A stretch of 64,000 nt of DNA from NCBI GenBank assembly GCA_004835665.1, contig RBKR01000008.1, forward strand, positions 930,001-994,000. The letters are read 5' to 3'. The position numbers and the translations under genes were made by a program. This DNA comes from Phoma sp. XZ068 (lineage: Eukaryota; Ascomycota; Dothideomycetes; Pleosporales; Didymellaceae). The stretch's first letter is position 1, and each line of letters opens with the position of its first letter. Shown here one piece after another: positions 63,309 through 64,000 of the stretch. Below the pieces are notes generated by a model. It did not search any database. It was not told the DNA's origin and saw only the letters and a program-made list of their open reading frames with translations.

Positions 63309-64000
63309 ATGTCAACCACGGTTTCTTCGGCGCTCTCCAGCACCAGCAGTGCGACTACGAACAACCCAGTCAACAACCCAAGCAATGGAAGTTCCGGCGG
63401 CGGTGGTCCAACAAGCTCGCCGTTGCTGTTTTTCGTTGCTCTGGGGTTCGGTGTGGTCTTCACAAACCTATGGTAAACACTTTGCCAGCGCCGTGTGTGA
63501 AGAGGGATTTAGCTGACGCGTTTTGCAGGATTATCGTTGGTGTGAAGTACTGCTTCAGATACAACCGTCGCCGCGCGGCCGCTGCTGCTGGCGAAAATGG
63601 AGAACCTATCGACATGACAGCCATGCCCCGACCACATAGGAGAAGGAGGGAGAAGAAGCTGATGACTATGGATGAGGTCAACGAGCAGTTCCCACTGATG
63701 AAATACAAGCAATGGAAGTCAAGCCGAGAAACCAATGGTCTACCAGCGAATGGCGGTATTGCGACAGCACCCCAGAGCAGAGCAGCCAGCATGAAGGACG
63801 TCGAGGGTGTTATTCCGGCCAGGGATGGCGCTGCAAGTCCTACGCCTGGCACCGCACTTTCCATGGCCCGTGAGGACATCCAAAACCCAACAGCAACACC
63901 CAGAGCCAGCATGTCGCCGGCTGAGGTAAAGGAGACCACCACAGCCTCGAAGAAGCCCGAGGACGAGAAGCCACCAATGTCGAGGATCGATACCGTTGAT
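63309..64000 (+). CDS. Single-pass membrane protein, probably a fungal RING-type ubiquitin ligase (N-terminal part)
   Basis: Exons 63309-63472 and 63529 to the edge. The product starts with a Ser/Asn-rich luminal part (STTVSSALSSTSSATTNNPV), then one membrane helix (LLFFVALGFGVVFTNLWIIV, followed by GVKYCFRYNRRR). The cytosolic motif GEPIDMTAMPRPHRRRREKK with LMTMDEVNEQFPLMKYKQW follows, a segment I associate with fungal transmembrane RING-finger proteins whose RING lies further downstream. The sequence then becomes Ser/Thr/Pro-rich and leaves the window before any zinc ligands, so the ubiquitin-ligase call is inference. The intron splits the Trp codon in NLW|IIVG and has a CTGAC branch site. 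Confidence 0.75.

Overview
The window is nuclear DNA of a filamentous ascomycete (Pezizomycotina; a dothideomycete is my best guess, which is inference). Genes lie on both strands. Introns are short (about 45-180 nt), mostly GT-AG, with CTAAC/CTGAC-like branch sites. The genes are single-copy fungal housekeeping genes (OPA3, ATG6, ABP1, VPS1, ALG6, COX17, RNA1, RRN3) mixed with fungus-specific disordered proteins. I see no transposon, virus, CRISPR array, rRNA operon or secondary-metabolite cluster. Spliced models below were built by hand from frame continuity and splice signals.

Layout. 1-7.6 kb: 5' part of a polo-like kinase (-), OPA3-like protein (+), a small orphan (+), an interrupted tRNA-Cys (-), an Scm3-like centromere protein (-) and ATG6/Beclin (+). 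8.3-25.3 kb: a Dal5-type MFS transporter (-), a very long F-box protein (-), ABP1 (+), a membrane-anchored coiled-coil protein (+), a disordered protein (-) and a conserved unknown (+). 26.2-38.7 kb: SUR7-family protein (+), secreted PEBP (-), isochorismatase-like hydrolase (-), dynamin VPS1 (+), ATP synthase subunit e (-), dynein intermediate chain (+) and a Ser-rich GPI-type protein (+). 39.2-50 kb: Ofd1/Tpa1 dioxygenase (-), nucleolin/Gar2 (-), ALG6 (+), COX17 (-), RanGAP RNA1 (+) and an SMP-domain protein (-). 50.4-64 kb: mitochondrial PPR protein (+), Ala/Pro/Lys-rich protein (-), Ste20/GCK kinase (+), RRN3 (-), cyclophilin H (-), and a membrane protein (+) cut by the right edge.

There is no operon-like logic. 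Many neighbours are divergent pairs sharing 0.3-1.3 kb (polo kinase/OPA3, Scm3/ATG6, F-box/ABP1, ATP synthase e/dynein IC, nucleolin/ALG6, COX17/RNA1). Themes that recur are mitochondria (OPA3, ATP synthase e, COX17, PPR protein), membrane traffic and cortex (VPS1, ATG6, ABP1, SUR7), and cell division or nuclear function (polo kinase, Scm3, dynein, RanGAP, RRN3, nucleolin).

The most unusual object is the tRNA-Cys(GCA) at 3117-3266 (-). A 78-nt insert splits its D arm between positions 24 and 25 and carries textbook mRNA-type intron signals (GTAAGT donor, CTAAC branch, TACAG acceptor). Precise removal restores a complete cloverleaf. Known nuclear tRNA introns of ascomycetes sit at 37/38, so this deserves direct testing.
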